This document shows, piece after piece, positions 1 through 10,600 of a stretch of DNA of 64,000 bases (its first letter is position 1; every line of letters begins with the position of its first letter). A program made the position numbers and the translations under genes. Source of the stretch: Methyloprofundus sp. (GTDB taxonomy: Bacteria > Pseudomonadota > Gammaproteobacteria > Methylococcales > Methylomonadaceae); contig AP023240.1 in assembly GCA_016592635.1 (NCBI GenBank), positions 3,203,630 to 3,267,629 on the forward strand, in the 5' to 3' direction. The notes beneath the pieces are model-generated. The model was not told the DNA's origin and made no database searches. It worked only from the letters and a program-made list of their open reading frames with translations.

Positions 1-363
1 TTTAAACTGGCTAGGGTGGGTCAACTGATAAAGATTTTCAGTATTAGGGACTAAATTAAGAAACCATACTCCAGACTGACCTAGGCGAAAATGCAACATA
101 TCACTTCTAAAAGGACTTTTTAGACTATAGCGTTTAATAAAAATAACTGAAGCACTATTTACCCCCTTTAAAGTTTTTGCTTTGAGCAAAACGCCTATGT
201 AACTAGGTATATCTTGATCCTGAGTTTTTAAAGTAGATTGCCCTAAATACTGACCATAAACAATTAAATCAGCCTCAGCTAGTGCTTTATCACTTATTGC
301 AGCCCAATCAGCATGACTGTTTTGTACAAAAAATAATAAAACAAAAAGAGAAATTAACCGCAT
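1..363 (-). CDS. Exported hypothetical protein (3' part beyond window edge)
   Basis: An open frame begins at an ATG at 363 on the minus strand and runs for 121 codons to the window edge without a stop, so the C-terminus is missing. A GAGG ribosome site lies about 8 bases upstream. The N-terminus is a clear signal peptide (MRLISLFVLLFFV, then a likely cleavage after SHA), so the product should be exported. The mature part has no motif I recognise. It starts 31 bases after the stop of the metalloprotease gene on the same strand, so the two are probably co-transcribed and may share an extracellular role. Function unknown. Confidence 0.65.
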   Translation of the reverse strand, partial: MRLISLFVLLFFVQNSHADWAAISDKALAEADLIVYGQYLGQSTLKTQDQDIPSYIGVLLKAKTLKGVNSASVIFIKRYSLKSPFRSDMLHFRLGQSGVWFLNLVPNTENLYQLTHPSQFK

Positions 364-394
364 TAAAATCCCTCAATAAAGTTTATGAAGACAT

Positions 395-1150
395 CTAAAG
401 CTTAACAGCTGAACGCTTTCTTTGTGTAGAAAAACCAATTAAACCGAGCATTACTAATATTAATACTTGAGGTGCAGGCACTGAATTGACAGCAGCCCCA
501 TAAAGGAATTGTGCCCCTGCAATATCATCTGCCTGTAGCCCAGCAAATGTTTCAGTATAAATAGGATTCATAAGTGAATTGGGAACTCCAGTATGCCCCA
601 AACCTAAAGCATGCCCTAATTCATGCGCAAAAACCTGAAAAATATCAAAGCCTGAACCACCAAAACCAATTTTCCAAGTATCGTCACTATCAAAATGTAT
701 ATCACCCGCAGCAGTTGCGCCATTTACTGGCGGAAAAAAACCATGGGCTAAGGTTCCTGCTCCTAGAGACTCTAGACCTGATAGTCCACCACTTGCAGTA
801 ATAGGGTGCCCTGCCACCCGAATATCGCCAGAAGACCCCGGTGCATTAAAATCCTCACCACCATCAGCCACTTTAACAAAAGTTACATCTGCAACAGCAC
901 TCCACGCATCAAATGCACGCACTAGTTGAGCTTCATAACCAATAGGCATAAAATCATCTAATGAAGTAAGTGTGGTACACCCTAGATCACTAGTACACCC
1001 GACACCAGTCCCTGCCAAGCTCCAAGTAATGGTTGCACCTGTTCCAAAAATACTGCTACCCCACTTCCCAGGGGTAGTACCTGCTAATACAAAAGCATTA
1101 GCAGCATTAGTAAAAAATAACATCAGCACCAAAGTGCTTAAATATTTCAT
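395..1150 (-). CDS. Matrixin-like zinc metalloprotease with PEP-CTERM sorting signal
   Basis: A 251-residue secreted protease. Residues 1-19 form a signal peptide. The zinc-binding motif HELGHALGLGH (HExxHxxGxxH) near residue 177 is followed by a Met-turn candidate (SLMNP), the signature of metzincins of the matrixin group. The C-terminus carries VPAP, a hydrophobic segment and a basic RKR tail, which is the PEP-CTERM signal read by an exosortase in Gram-negative bacteria that make exopolysaccharide. The protein is therefore expected to cross the inner membrane, be cleaved at the tail and reach the cell surface. Start chosen for the AGGA site 7 bases upstream. No exosortase gene is in the window, and the substrate is unknown. 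Confidence 0.85.
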   Translation of the reverse strand: MKYLSTLVLMLFFTNAANAFVLAGTTPGKWGSSIFGTGATITWSLAGTGVGCTSDLGCTTLTSLDDFMPIGYEAQLVRAFDAWSAVADVTFVKVADGGEDFNAPGSSGDIRVAGHPITASGGLSGLESLGAGTLAHGFFPPVNGATAAGDIHFDSDDTWKIGFGGSGFDIFQVFAHELGHALGLGHTGVPNSLMNPIYTETFAGLQADDIAGAQFLYGAAVNSVPAPQVLILVMLGLIGFSTQRKRSAVKL

Positions 1151-1441
1151 AGTTTATTCCTTTTTAATATTCTGGTGTTCTAAAAATTTCAAGTCTCGAT
1201 TTTATGTAATAAGCAACATAGCTTTATGACTATTTTAAAATTTAAATTTTGTGATAAGTTTCAGATAAGAATAGTGGATATTGTGAAACTTATAAAGCAA
1301 TTATTGATAAATAATGCATTTAAACCAAATAAAAAATATAAATTTATTTCAAAGCACACAAAAATATCAATAAATAATTGATATTCATAATAAAAATGTG
1401 CATTCTATTTTTTAGAGGCCTATATTAAAATAGGATAAGGC

Positions 1442-3040
1442 TCAACGCTGTAATACCGGCACGGCACTTAATAACTTTTTCGTATAAGCATGCTCTGCAT
1501 GTTTAAGCACTTGATTTACTGCCCCATACTCTACTATCTCTCCTTGGTACATAACCGCCACCTGATCAGCTATTTCTGCAACAACCGCAAGGTCATGAGT
1601 AATAAACAAATAACTTATATAATCAGTTTTTTGTACTGATTTTAATAACTCTATAATCTGTTTCTGCACCGAAACATCCAGTGCCGAAGTAGGTTCATCA
1701 CAAACGATCAATTTTGGTTTAACTGCCAATGCCCGTGCAATACAAATGCGCTGCCGTTGCCCGCCTGAAAACTCATGCGGGTAACGATATAATGCAGAAT
1801 CTGATAAACCCACCTTTTCCAACAAATTAGTCACCGTAGCAATGACATCGGCATTAGCTACCTCAGGGTGCAAGGTGCGCAAGCCTTCTGCAATAATATC
1901 CAGTATCAACATTCTTGGATTCATTGCTGCAAAGGGATCTTGAAAAATAATCTGCATAGCGGCTCGCTGCAAACGCAACTGCTCATGTGTCAGAGTTGCC
2001 AAATTCACACCAGCAAAATCTACTTGACCTGAAGTTACTGGAATCAAATTTAACAATCCTTTACCTAAAGTAGTCTTGCCACAGCCTGACTCACCAACCA
2101 ATGCTAATGTTTTCCCTGCTTCCAAGCTAAAACTAACACCATCTACAGCTTTAACCTGCCCAACCACTCGTTTGAAAAGCCCTTTTCTAATCGGGTAATG
2201 TACTTTAAAGTCACTTACTTTTAACAAAATATCAGCATCAGGCTTCACTTGCTCAGCACGGTAATTAATATCTGGTAGTGCCTTAAGTAGTTTCTGAGTA
2301 TAAGCATGCTCAGGTTGGCTAAAAATTTGTTTGTTATCTGCCGTTTCGACAATATGCCCTGCCTGCATCACCGCAACTCTATCTGCCATGGTAGACACTA
2401 ATGCCAAATCATGGCTGATTAGCCATAAAGCCATTCCATTTTGGCGCTGAATATTTTGCAATAATTGCAATATTTGTGCTTGAATGGTGACATCCAGAGC
2501 CGTCGTTGGCTCATCAGCAATTAATAGCTCAGGCTCCCCCGCCAAAGCAATAGCAATCATGATACGTTGCCGCTGCCCACCAGACAATTGATGCGGATAC
2601 TCATTAATACGCCGCTGCGCATCAGGAATTCCCACTTGTTGCAGTAAAGCCAAAACTTTTTTGGTGCATTGCGCCTTACTTACCGAAAAATGTATTCGTA
2701 TACTCTCAGCGATTTGCTGACCAATACTCATAACAGGATTTAATGAGCTCATCGGGTCTTGGAAAATCATGGCTACTCGCCGACCACGCACTTGACAAAG
2801 TTCTGCTTCAGGCGTACGTAGAATATCGACCTCTGCGAGCTGTATGGTGTCTGCTTGCAAATTAGCTTGTGTGGGATGTAACCGTAATACTGATAAAGCT
2901 GCCAAGGACTTACCCGAACCCGACTCACCGACCAAAGCAAATGTTTCACCAGGGTAAATTTTGAAATCAATTCCTTTAATAACTTGCTGCTGCGCAAAAC
3001 TTAATTGCAAATTTGTAACGGTCAATAAAGGCTGCGTCAT
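1442..3040 (-). CDS. Peptide-type ABC transporter, fused dual ATP-binding protein (YejF/OppDF-like)
   Basis: A 532-residue protein made of two complete ABC ATPase domains in tandem, equal to OppD and OppF fused. The first has Walker A GESGSGKS (about residues 38-45) and signature LSGGQRQR; the second has GESGCGKT and FSGGQRQR. Each has a Walker B ending in DEPT and a switch His (SHDLAL, THDLAV). It should power uptake of peptides or similar solutes from the cytoplasmic face. Its start overlaps the stop of the permease gene by 4 bases (ATGA), so translation is coupled. The family includes YejF of the microcin C/peptide system. The substrate cannot be told from sequence. Confidence 0.88.
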   Translation of the reverse strand: MTQPLLTVTNLQLSFAQQQVIKGIDFKIYPGETFALVGESGSGKSLAALSVLRLHPTQANLQADTIQLAEVDILRTPEAELCQVRGRRVAMIFQDPMSSLNPVMSIGQQIAESIRIHFSVSKAQCTKKVLALLQQVGIPDAQRRINEYPHQLSGGQRQRIMIAIALAGEPELLIADEPTTALDVTIQAQILQLLQNIQRQNGMALWLISHDLALVSTMADRVAVMQAGHIVETADNKQIFSQPEHAYTQKLLKALPDINYRAEQVKPDADILLKVSDFKVHYPIRKGLFKRVVGQVKAVDGVSFSLEAGKTLALVGESGCGKTTLGKGLLNLIPVTSGQVDFAGVNLATLTHEQLRLQRAAMQIIFQDPFAAMNPRMLILDIIAEGLRTLHPEVANADVIATVTNLLEKVGLSDSALYRYPHEFSGGQRQRICIARALAVKPKLIVCDEPTSALDVSVQKQIIELLKSVQKTDYISYLFITHDLAVVAEIADQVAVMYQGEIVEYGAVNQVLKHAEHAYTKKLLSAVPVLQR

Positions 3041-4368
3041 AAACTTACCCGTCTAGGGTCAAAAGCATCACGCACGGTGTCCGCAAAAAGGTTCGCCGCC
3101 AAAACCAAACTAAACATAAAAATAAATGAGGCTGCTAGTGACCACCAGACAACCGGCTCGCGCGCCATTTCCAGACGTGCACCATTAATCATATTACCCC
3201 AACTATAAGTCGTCGGATCAACTCCAATATTAACATAAGATAATACCGCTTCCGCTAATACCAGTGAACTAAAATCCAGCACCACCGAGATTAAGATGAT
3301 ATGCATGACATTAGGCAATATATGCCGTGCCAAAATTTGGTAGCGTGGCACACCGAGTGCTCTAGCAGCTTGTACATATTCCATTTCGCGCAACTTCAAA
3401 GTTTCAGCACGCAACATGCGACATAAGCCAGTCCAACTAGTGACTCCAAGAATAAGGCATAAAAATAATAAGCGCATATCAGCGCGCACTATCAAACTGG
3501 TAAATTGCTCCTGATGATTAGCCATATACACTTGCACCATTAAGATAGAAGCCGCAATTAATAATACTCCAGGAATAGAATTCAATGTAGTGTAAATATA
3601 TTGAATCACATCATCGACCCAACCACGAAAGAAACCAGCAAGAATGCCAAATATAATCGCTAATGGCAACATGATCAAGGTGGTGAGTGAACCTATTACC
3701 AAGCCAGTGCGAATACTTTTTATCGCTTGATAAAAGACATCCTCCCCCACCTTGTCAGTTCCCAACACATGATAATAGCCTGATAAATCAACCAACATAT
3801 AGCTAATAGAACTTAGTAATAGCAGGGTTGTAAAAACTGAATTAACTGCTTTTTCCTGAAACAAAGCTTGGCGGCGCAACCAATGGTAACAACAATACAA
3901 AACAATAATAATCGCTGCACCTTTAGCAAAGCCAAACACTGCTTTGTTAAAAATATCGCCATGCTTTTCAGTGGTAACATCTTGTATATGCCTAGCACCA
4001 TATTCTAAGCGGCGATAACCCCAGTGGCTTTCTTTACCAGCAACACTAATGAGTTCTTTGCTATATAAATGGGCAGAAAAAGGTGCCGAATAACTTTTTT
4101 CTTGTTGCTTACGTATCGGGGTAGCCCAGTAATCTAATACACTGATAATTTCATTGTTATTGGCTTTGGTCGGTTTAAAGTGAATGGAGTCCAATAAACC
4201 AATAAACATAAAGAAAGACAGAAAAACTAAAGAGGCCATACCCACTCTACTCTGCGTCACTTTTTGCCAAGGACGTGTAAAATGCTCTTTTTTACGCAAA
4301 CTAAAAAATAAAATAACAGCGACTGAAATAAGTATATAAATCAGCGCATCAGTCCATAAAACGATCAT
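3037..4368 (-). CDS. ABC transporter permease, OppC/YejE type
   Basis: A 443-residue inner-membrane protein. The C-terminal half is a binding-protein-dependent permease domain: it opens with the conserved LGTDKVGEDVF stretch typical of DppC/OppC/YejE, and its EAA coupling loop reads about YVQAARALGVP. It ends in RDAFDPR, as YejE-type proteins do. The N-terminal half is longer than in the usual 300-340-residue permeases, with extra membrane segments and a polar loop. It overlaps the fused ATPase gene by 4 bases. Neither a second permease (YejB/OppB) nor a binding protein lies beside it; upstream is ispA, a different pathway. Confidence 0.82.
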   Translation of the reverse strand: MIVLWTDALIYILISVAVILFFSLRKKEHFTRPWQKVTQSRVGMASLVFLSFFMFIGLLDSIHFKPTKANNNEIISVLDYWATPIRKQQEKSYSAPFSAHLYSKELISVAGKESHWGYRRLEYGARHIQDVTTEKHGDIFNKAVFGFAKGAAIIIVLYCCYHWLRRQALFQEKAVNSVFTTLLLLSSISYMLVDLSGYYHVLGTDKVGEDVFYQAIKSIRTGLVIGSLTTLIMLPLAIIFGILAGFFRGWVDDVIQYIYTTLNSIPGVLLIAASILMVQVYMANHQEQFTSLIVRADMRLLFLCLILGVTSWTGLCRMLRAETLKLREMEYVQAARALGVPRYQILARHILPNVMHIILISVVLDFSSLVLAEAVLSYVNIGVDPTTYSWGNMINGARLEMAREPVVWWSLAASFIFMFSLVLAANLFADTVRDAFDPRRVSL

Positions 4369-4405
4369 TATTATCTTTACTTACTGTTTAAAAAAACTAG
4401 ATTTA

Positions 4406-4461
4406 GTAGGAGGGGCCTTTGGCCGCGAATGTGTCAGGTCGTGACCAAAGGCTCCTCCTAC
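4406..4461. repeat. Imperfect palindromic repeat, copy 1
   Basis: An inverted repeat with arms 4406-4423 (GTAGGAGGGGCCTTTGGC) and 4443-4461, separated by about 20 bases. The arms pair with a few mismatches. A near-identical, perfectly paired relative lies at 33846-33887, so this is a dispersed palindromic element. It sits between ispA and the permease gene and may end transcription of ispA. Confidence 0.75.
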
Positions 4462-4475
4462 CCTCATTATAAAAA

Positions 4476-5372
4476 TTAGTGATCGCGCTGAATAATATAT
4501 AAAGACAAATCTCTTAATAAATCAGCTTCAGCTCCAAAGTCAGCCAAACTAGCAACCGCTTGCTCATGTAAGTCCTGAGCTTTTTGTTTGGCGCCATCCA
4601 AGCCTAATAATGCAGGGTAAGTTGGCTTGTCATTATCTTGATCTTTGCCTTGCGTTTTACCTAGCGTCGCCGTATCACTTTCTTCATCCAAAATATCATC
4701 TTTTACTTGGAATGACAGACCGATACACTTTGCATAATGATCTAGTTTAGTCGCTATGGACGGTTCCAAATCAGGCATCGACAAACTTGCCAATTGCACA
4801 CTCACCCGAATTAAGGCACCCGTTTTATGAATATGCATATTTTCTAACTCAGGCAAGGTCAGTTTCTTACCCACCGATTCCAAATCAATTGCCTGGCCAC
4901 CGACCATGCCTTGCGAGCCACTTGCTTTTGCAAGTGCGGTAATCATTCTGATACGGGTATCACTACTAGCCTGCATACTGGCATCATTTGCCAATGTTTG
5001 AAAAGCCATGGCCTGCAAGGCATCACCCGCCAAGATGGCAGTTGCTTCATCATACGCAACATGTGAAGTGGCTTTACCACGACGCAAGTCATCATCATCC
5101 ATTGCCGGCAAATCATCATGAATAAGCGAATACACATGAATCATTTCCACCGCACACGCAGGACCATCCAACAATTCAGGCGCAATACCCAATGCCTTGC
5201 CCGTACTATAAGTCAACATGGGACGCATGCGTTTACCACCATCCAAAGTACTGTAACGCATTGCATCATGCAATTTCTTAGGTAAGACCGTATTGCTGGG
5301 TAGACGTAATTCTAAAGCTTTTTCGACACACTCTTGGCTAGTGACTAAATATTCTTTTAGGGCGTTACTCAT
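4476..5372 (-). CDS. ispA: Farnesyl diphosphate synthase
   Basis: A 298-residue cytoplasmic prenyltransferase that condenses isopentenyl diphosphate with dimethylallyl and geranyl diphosphate to give farnesyl diphosphate, precursor of quinones and undecaprenyl lipids. The first aspartate-rich motif is in [13 protein letters not shown] (about residues 81-93) and the second is in [10 protein letters not shown] (about 225). Both match the short-chain type, and length equals E. coli IspA (299). The start overlaps xseB by 8 bases. The xseB-ispA pair is conserved in gammaproteobacteria, where dxs usually follows; here dxs is absent and a transporter follows instead. Confidence 0.95.
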   Translation of the reverse strand: MSNALKEYLVTSQECVEKALELRLPSNTVLPKKLHDAMRYSTLDGGKRMRPMLTYSTGKALGIAPELLDGPACAVEMIHVYSLIHDDLPAMDDDDLRRGKATSHVAYDEATAILAGDALQAMAFQTLANDASMQASSDTRIRMITALAKASGSQGMVGGQAIDLESVGKKLTLPELENMHIHKTGALIRVSVQLASLSMPDLEPSIATKLDHYAKCIGLSFQVKDDILDEESDTATLGKTQGKDQDNDKPTYPALLGLDGAKQKAQDLHEQAVASLADFGAEADLLRDLSLYIIQRDH

Positions 5373-5598
5373 CTGTAAATGACTCCAAAGTTTGTTGACC
5401 GTTTTTTTCTAATAAAATTTGTACTTTTTGCTCAGCGTCTTGCAAAGCCTTTTGACAAGTACGCGTTAATTTAACACCTTGCTCAAATGATTTTAACGAC
5501 TCTTCCAAAGAAATATCACCTTGCTCTAATTGCTCCACAATCACTTCTAATTCCTTTAGAGAATCTTCAAATAATGTCGCGCTTTTCTTTCTAGCCAT
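5365..5598 (-). CDS. xseB: Exodeoxyribonuclease VII small subunit
   Basis: A 77-residue protein matching XseB in length and pattern: [14 protein letters not shown] N-terminus (here [18 protein letters not shown]), then the [15 protein letters not shown] block, then a helical tail. It binds the catalytic XseA subunit, and the complex degrades single-stranded DNA to oligonucleotides. It overlaps ispA by 8 bases and is probably translated with it. xseA is not in the window. It is divergent from parE across an 80-base gap that must hold both promoters. Confidence 0.93.
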   Translation of the reverse strand: MARKKSATLFEDSLKELEVIVEQLEQGDISLEESLKSFEQGVKLTRTCQKALQDAEQKVQILLEKNGQQTLESFTDE

Positions 5599-5678
5599 GT
5601 CGATAAAAATAATTTAATGATACGATATATTAATCCATCTATTATATATGAAAATACACCCAAGTAATTAACAAGAAA

Positions 5679-7568
5679 ATGAGCAATACTTATAACGCTG
5701 CTGCTATTGAAGTTTTAAGTGGTTTAGACCCTGTGCGCAAACGCCCGGGCATGTATACCGATACCACGCGCCCGAACCATTTAGTGCAAGAAGTGGTTGA
5801 TAATAGTGTTGATGAGGCAATGGCTGGGCACGCTTCCAGTATTGAAGTCACACTTTTTAAAGATGGTAGCGTTAAAGTACAAGATGATGGCCGCGGCATG
5901 CCTGTCGACATGCACCCCGAGCAAAATATGCCAGGAGTCGAAGTGATTCTGACTCAGTTACATGCTGGTGGAAAATTTTCCAACAAAAATTACCAATTCT
6001 CTGGTGGTTTACATGGTGTGGGTGTTTCTGTCGTCAACGCTTTATCCAGCCAGCTAGATATAGAAATTAAGCGTAATGGTAAAATTTACCAAATGCAGTT
6101 TGCCAACGGTGACAAACAAACCGACTTAACTGCAACAGGTACAGTAGGCAAACTCAATACGGGGTCTATGGTACATTTTATGCCTGATGCCAAGTATTTT
6201 GATTCCAACAAGATCTCGGTTATTAAACTCAAACATGTTTTAAGAGCCAAAGCAGTTCTTTGCCCTGGCTTAAAAATTCGCTTAGCTGTGGAACAGTCAG
6301 ATGAGTCATGGGAGTGGCATTACCAAAATGGCTTAGAAGAATACCTACTTGATCGAGTCGGTAATGTTGAATTTTATCCCAATGAACCTTTTATGGGAAA
6401 AATGGCCGCTGACCATGAAGCAGTTGAATGGGGAATTGTTTGGACTGCTGAATCTTTGCCTGAAAACATCACCGAAAGCTATGTTAACCTGGTCCCCACT
6501 GCGCAAGGCGGTACCCATGTAAATGGCTTACGTGCAGGCCTTACAGAGGCAATGCGTGAATTTTGTGAAATTCGCAACTTATTACCGCGTGGCGTAAAAA
6601 TCACCCCAGAAGATGTTTGGGAGTTATGTCACTATGTTTTATCAGTCAAATTAGAAGACCCACAATTTTCAGGACAAACCAAAGAACGCTTAAGTTCACG
6701 TGAGTGTGTTACCTTCGTCTCAGGCATAGCCAAAGATACCTTTAGTTTATGGCTTAACCAACACCCGACTGACGGTGAAAAAATTGCTGAAGTCATTATT
6801 TTAAGTGCGCAAAAACGCTTAAAATCCAGCAAAAAAGCTATCCGTAAAAAGATTTCTGCAGGCCCGCAACTTCCTGGAAAATTAGCTGACTGTGCCTCGC
6901 AAGATATTAATCGTAGTGAGTTGTTTCTTGTCGAGGGAGACTCAGCAGGAGGTTCAGCCAAGCAAGCACGTGAACGTGAATTTCAGGCGATCATGCCGCT
7001 GCGTGGTAAGATTTTAAATACTTGGGAAGTCGATTCGGCACAAGTGATGGCTTCACAAGAAGTGCATGATATTGCCGTAGCCCTTGGCATAGAGCCTGAT
7101 TCAGATAATTTGCAAGGTTTACGCTATGGAAAGATTTGCATCTTGGCCGATGCCGACTCGGATGGCTTACATATTGCTACCTTAATTTGTGCTTTATTTT
7201 TTAAACATTTCCACAGCCTTGTTAAAGCAGGACATGTCTTTGTTGCGATGCCGCCTTTGTATCGCATTGATGTGGGTAAACAGGTATTTTATGCCTTAGA
7301 CGAATCGGAAAGACAAGGTGTGTTAGATCGTATTAAAGCAGAAAAACTAAAAGGTAAAATTAATGTGCAGCGCTTTAAAGGCTTAGGAGAAATGAACCCG
7401 AGTCAACTACGCGTTACTACCATGAATCCTGATACACGCCGCTTAGTTCAGCTCACCATTGAAGAAGGTGATGACACTAATGAGAAAATGGATTTATTAT
7501 TAGCGAAAAAACGTTCGCAAGATAGGAAGCATTGGCTAGAAAGTAGTGGTAATTTGGCTGATGTTTAA
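5679..7568 (+). CDS. parE: DNA topoisomerase IV subunit B
   Basis: A 629-residue type IIA topoisomerase ATPase subunit. The GHKL ATP-binding fold is shown by VDNSVDEAMAG, the DDGRGMPV loop and GGLHGVGVSVVNALS in the first 120 residues. The TOPRIM domain has LFLVEGDSAGGSA and the metal-binding DADSDG. Length equals E. coli ParE (630), and the long GyrB insertion is absent, so this is ParE and not GyrB. With ParC it decatenates daughter chromosomes. parC is not next to it. Its stop is followed by a short palindrome before the convergent GGDEF/EAL gene. Confidence 0.96.
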   Translation: MSNTYNAAAIEVLSGLDPVRKRPGMYTDTTRPNHLVQEVVDNSVDEAMAGHASSIEVTLFKDGSVKVQDDGRGMPVDMHPEQNMPGVEVILTQLHAGGKFSNKNYQFSGGLHGVGVSVVNALSSQLDIEIKRNGKIYQMQFANGDKQTDLTATGTVGKLNTGSMVHFMPDAKYFDSNKISVIKLKHVLRAKAVLCPGLKIRLAVEQSDESWEWHYQNGLEEYLLDRVGNVEFYPNEPFMGKMAADHEAVEWGIVWTAESLPENITESYVNLVPTAQGGTHVNGLRAGLTEAMREFCEIRNLLPRGVKITPEDVWELCHYVLSVKLEDPQFSGQTKERLSSRECVTFVSGIAKDTFSLWLNQHPTDGEKIAEVIILSAQKRLKSSKKAIRKKISAGPQLPGKLADCASQDINRSELFLVEGDSAGGSAKQAREREFQAIMPLRGKILNTWEVDSAQVMASQEVHDIAVALGIEPDSDNLQGLRYGKICILADADSDGLHIATLICALFFKHFHSLVKAGHVFVAMPPLYRIDVGKQVFYALDESERQGVLDRIKAEKLKGKINVQRFKGLGEMNPSQLRVTTMNPDTRRLVQLTIEEGDDTNEKMDLLLAKKRSQDRKHWLESSGNLADV

Positions 7569-7607
7569 CCAACTTCACACATTAAAATGCTGCGTTAATA
7601 ATCGTAG

Positions 7608-7625
7608 GTGCAGATTTATCTGCAC
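7608..7625. terminator. Short palindrome between convergent genes
   Basis: Perfect 8-base arms (GTGCAGAT / ATCTGCAC) with a 2-base spacer lie between the 3' ends of parE and the GGDEF/EAL gene. No strong T-run follows on either strand. It may act as a weak bidirectional terminator or be a remnant of a dispersed palindrome. Confidence 0.4.
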
Positions 7626-7640
7626 ATTGCGGCTAAAGCC

Positions 7641-10600
7641 TTAAACACACTCGGCATCGTTCCATTGAGCCTCAAACTGCTCGGCAGTAAGAGGCTTACT
7701 AAAGTAATACCCTTGACAACGTGCACTGCCATACTTTTTCAGTAACTCAAACTGTGCTGCCGTTTCCACGCCTTCAGCAAGTGCAGTTAAACCTAATGCT
7801 GCTGCCAAGTCGATAATAGCACGCACAATGGCTGCATCATCTGCATTGACACTCATATCACATACAAATGACCGATCTATTTTTAATACATCGACATTAA
7901 ATGCTTTTAGGCGCGCCAAGGAAGAGTAGTCGGTTCCAAAGTCATCAATCGCCAAGCTAAACCCTAAACCTCTTAATTGATGCAACACTTCCATAATACA
8001 TTCTGGATACTGCGCCAAACCACCTTCGGTAATTTCCAGCTCAATATGTTGTGTAGCAACGCCTGTTGTCTGACAAATTTTTTGAATTTTTTGGGCAAAA
8101 TCAGCCTTAATCAGTTGATGTACCGAGACATTAATTGCAATATAATTTAAGCTAAACTTATCATGCTGCTGCCACTGCTTATATTGCAAACAAACTTGTT
8201 CAATAACCCACTCCCCGATGCTTTCAATCAAATTACATTCTTCAGCAAGTGGAATAAATTCTAGTGGTGAAATAGCCCCTAATTCCGCCGAATGCCATCG
8301 CAGCAACGCCTCAGCACCTACCACTTGCTGACTTTCAGCATCTATTAATGGCTGATAAACTAATGATAATTCACCTGCTTTAATCGCTGAACGCAAGGCT
8401 TGCCTCATAAGGTGTCGCTTAGCAATGCCTTCAGTCATTTCTTTTGCAAAAAAACGATAGGTATTACGCCCTGCATTTTTTGCCGCATACATAGCGGTAT
8501 CAGCTTGCTGCATCAACTGCTGACTATTGTCAGCATTATCAGGATAAATCACAATACCGATACTTGCACCGCTATGTAAGACTTGACCATGATAATCATG
8601 TGACTGAGTAAGACGATCCAAAACCATGCAGGCACAACGCTGTACAGCTTCTAACACACTCTCTTTGTCAGCCTGCAGGTCTCCCATAATAATGACAAAC
8701 TCATCTCCCCCTAAGCGCGCTATGGTATCACTAGCTCTTAAGCAAGAAAATGCACGCGTTGCAACACTTTTCAACAGCGCATCCCCTGCATCATGACCAA
8801 AGGTATCATTGACCTCTTTAAATCTATCTAAGTCAATAAACAATAAAGCAATTTTGGTTTTATTGCGTTGCGCATGCAAAATGGACTGCTCTAAGCGGTC
8901 ATAGAATAAGCTACGATTAGCCAAGCCAGTCAAAGAGTCATAGTACGCCAATTGATGAATACGCTCTTCTGCTGCTTTTCGCAGTGATATATCTGCAAAA
9001 GAAGCCACATAATTTTTAACCTCACCTAGCTTATTGCGTACCACAGTAATGCTACTCCATTGCGGGTATATCTCACCATTTTTGCGCTTATTCCATATCT
9101 CACCCTCCCAGCTATTTTGCTCATGTAAGGCATGCCACATAGTCTGATAAAAAGTACTATCTTGTCTGCCTGAACTTAAAAAAGCGGGGTCTTTACCTAT
9201 AACCTCTTCTTCCGAATAACCCGTCACATTGACAAATCCTGGATTGACATTCAAGATTTTATTACCCGCATCGGTAATAATTAAACTGGTTAAATTATGT
9301 TCAAAAACAGTTTTGGCTAATTGATTTTCTTCTAACGCTTGTTTATGACTAATAAGTTCTGCAATGGTCACAGCAAAACTTTGCAAAATACTTGCCTCAC
9401 TGGCATCAATCGTCTGCCCGGCCGTTAAATATAGACACAACACCCCATAAAGCACATCATCTAAGATCAACGGCATATTATAATGACCATGATCTTGCAT
9501 ACCTTCAAAATGTACCGTATGCGCCTCATCCACATGCATATGATGTTGTATTTTTAGCGTACTTGCTGCCATACCGCACAAACATTGGCCAAAGTCAACC
9601 TTTGCACAGCGCTGACTAATTTGTGGAGCCAAGTTATACTGTGCCACCATAGCCAAGCTTTGATCATGAGCGTTATGCAAAAAAATGGCTCCTTGCGGCA
9701 AGGTTCTTAACCAAGAAACCCTTTGAATAATACGCAATACCTTATTTAAAAGTTCCTGCATAGTTAATTCATGTAAAGGTAACGATAATAACTGATTACT
9801 GACTTGCTGACCTTCCAGGTTCTTTTCAAGAAGCACCTGATTATCCAATAACTCCAAGCCATTCAAGCGTACTCGCCACGCTACAGGTAAGACAAAAATA
9901 ATAAGTGCACACACATCAAGCAATGCAACTATTATTTTAGGTGTGTGTGCTGGAGTAATGATAGGTAAAGCCAACATTACCGTTAATTCTGAAATACCTA
10001 TTATTAATAGCACTTTCCATAAAATAATCCTACTCACCCGTAAAGATGCAAATAGTAGCAACAACAACACTAATAGAGCAGCACTGGTGACTGCGTAAGC
10101 TAGGCTCTCCCCCATCAGTCCTCCATCATTTGCTGCTAATGAAATACTATTAAGCGGAAAATTCGCAGCTTCCATAGCGGCATAGTGCATAGCACTCACC
10201 GCAATGCCTAAAATGCTACCTGCACTATAAAACAACCATTTATTTTTTTTATTATTGCTTTCCCAGTGTGCAGTAATGTTTAGCCCTACATAAGACGCTG
10301 TAAAGGCAACCAATATTGATACGATAACCCATGCACTATCATAATGAATAGCGGGCTGCATCCGCATAGAAGCCATCCCCGCATAGTGCATGATACAAAT
10401 CGCTGTTGCCAGCAATAATGAAGCACTTAATTGATGCATTAATGTTTTCTTCTTAATACTAATCAAGGCCATGGCAGGAATGGAGCCAAGAATAGAAAAC
10501 AGATAAGAAGCAAAAGTCAGACTAGGTGAGTAAGCTAAAGTCATCGGCAGTTTTACCGCCAGCATCCCAATAAAATGCATTGTCCAAACACCTGTCGCAA

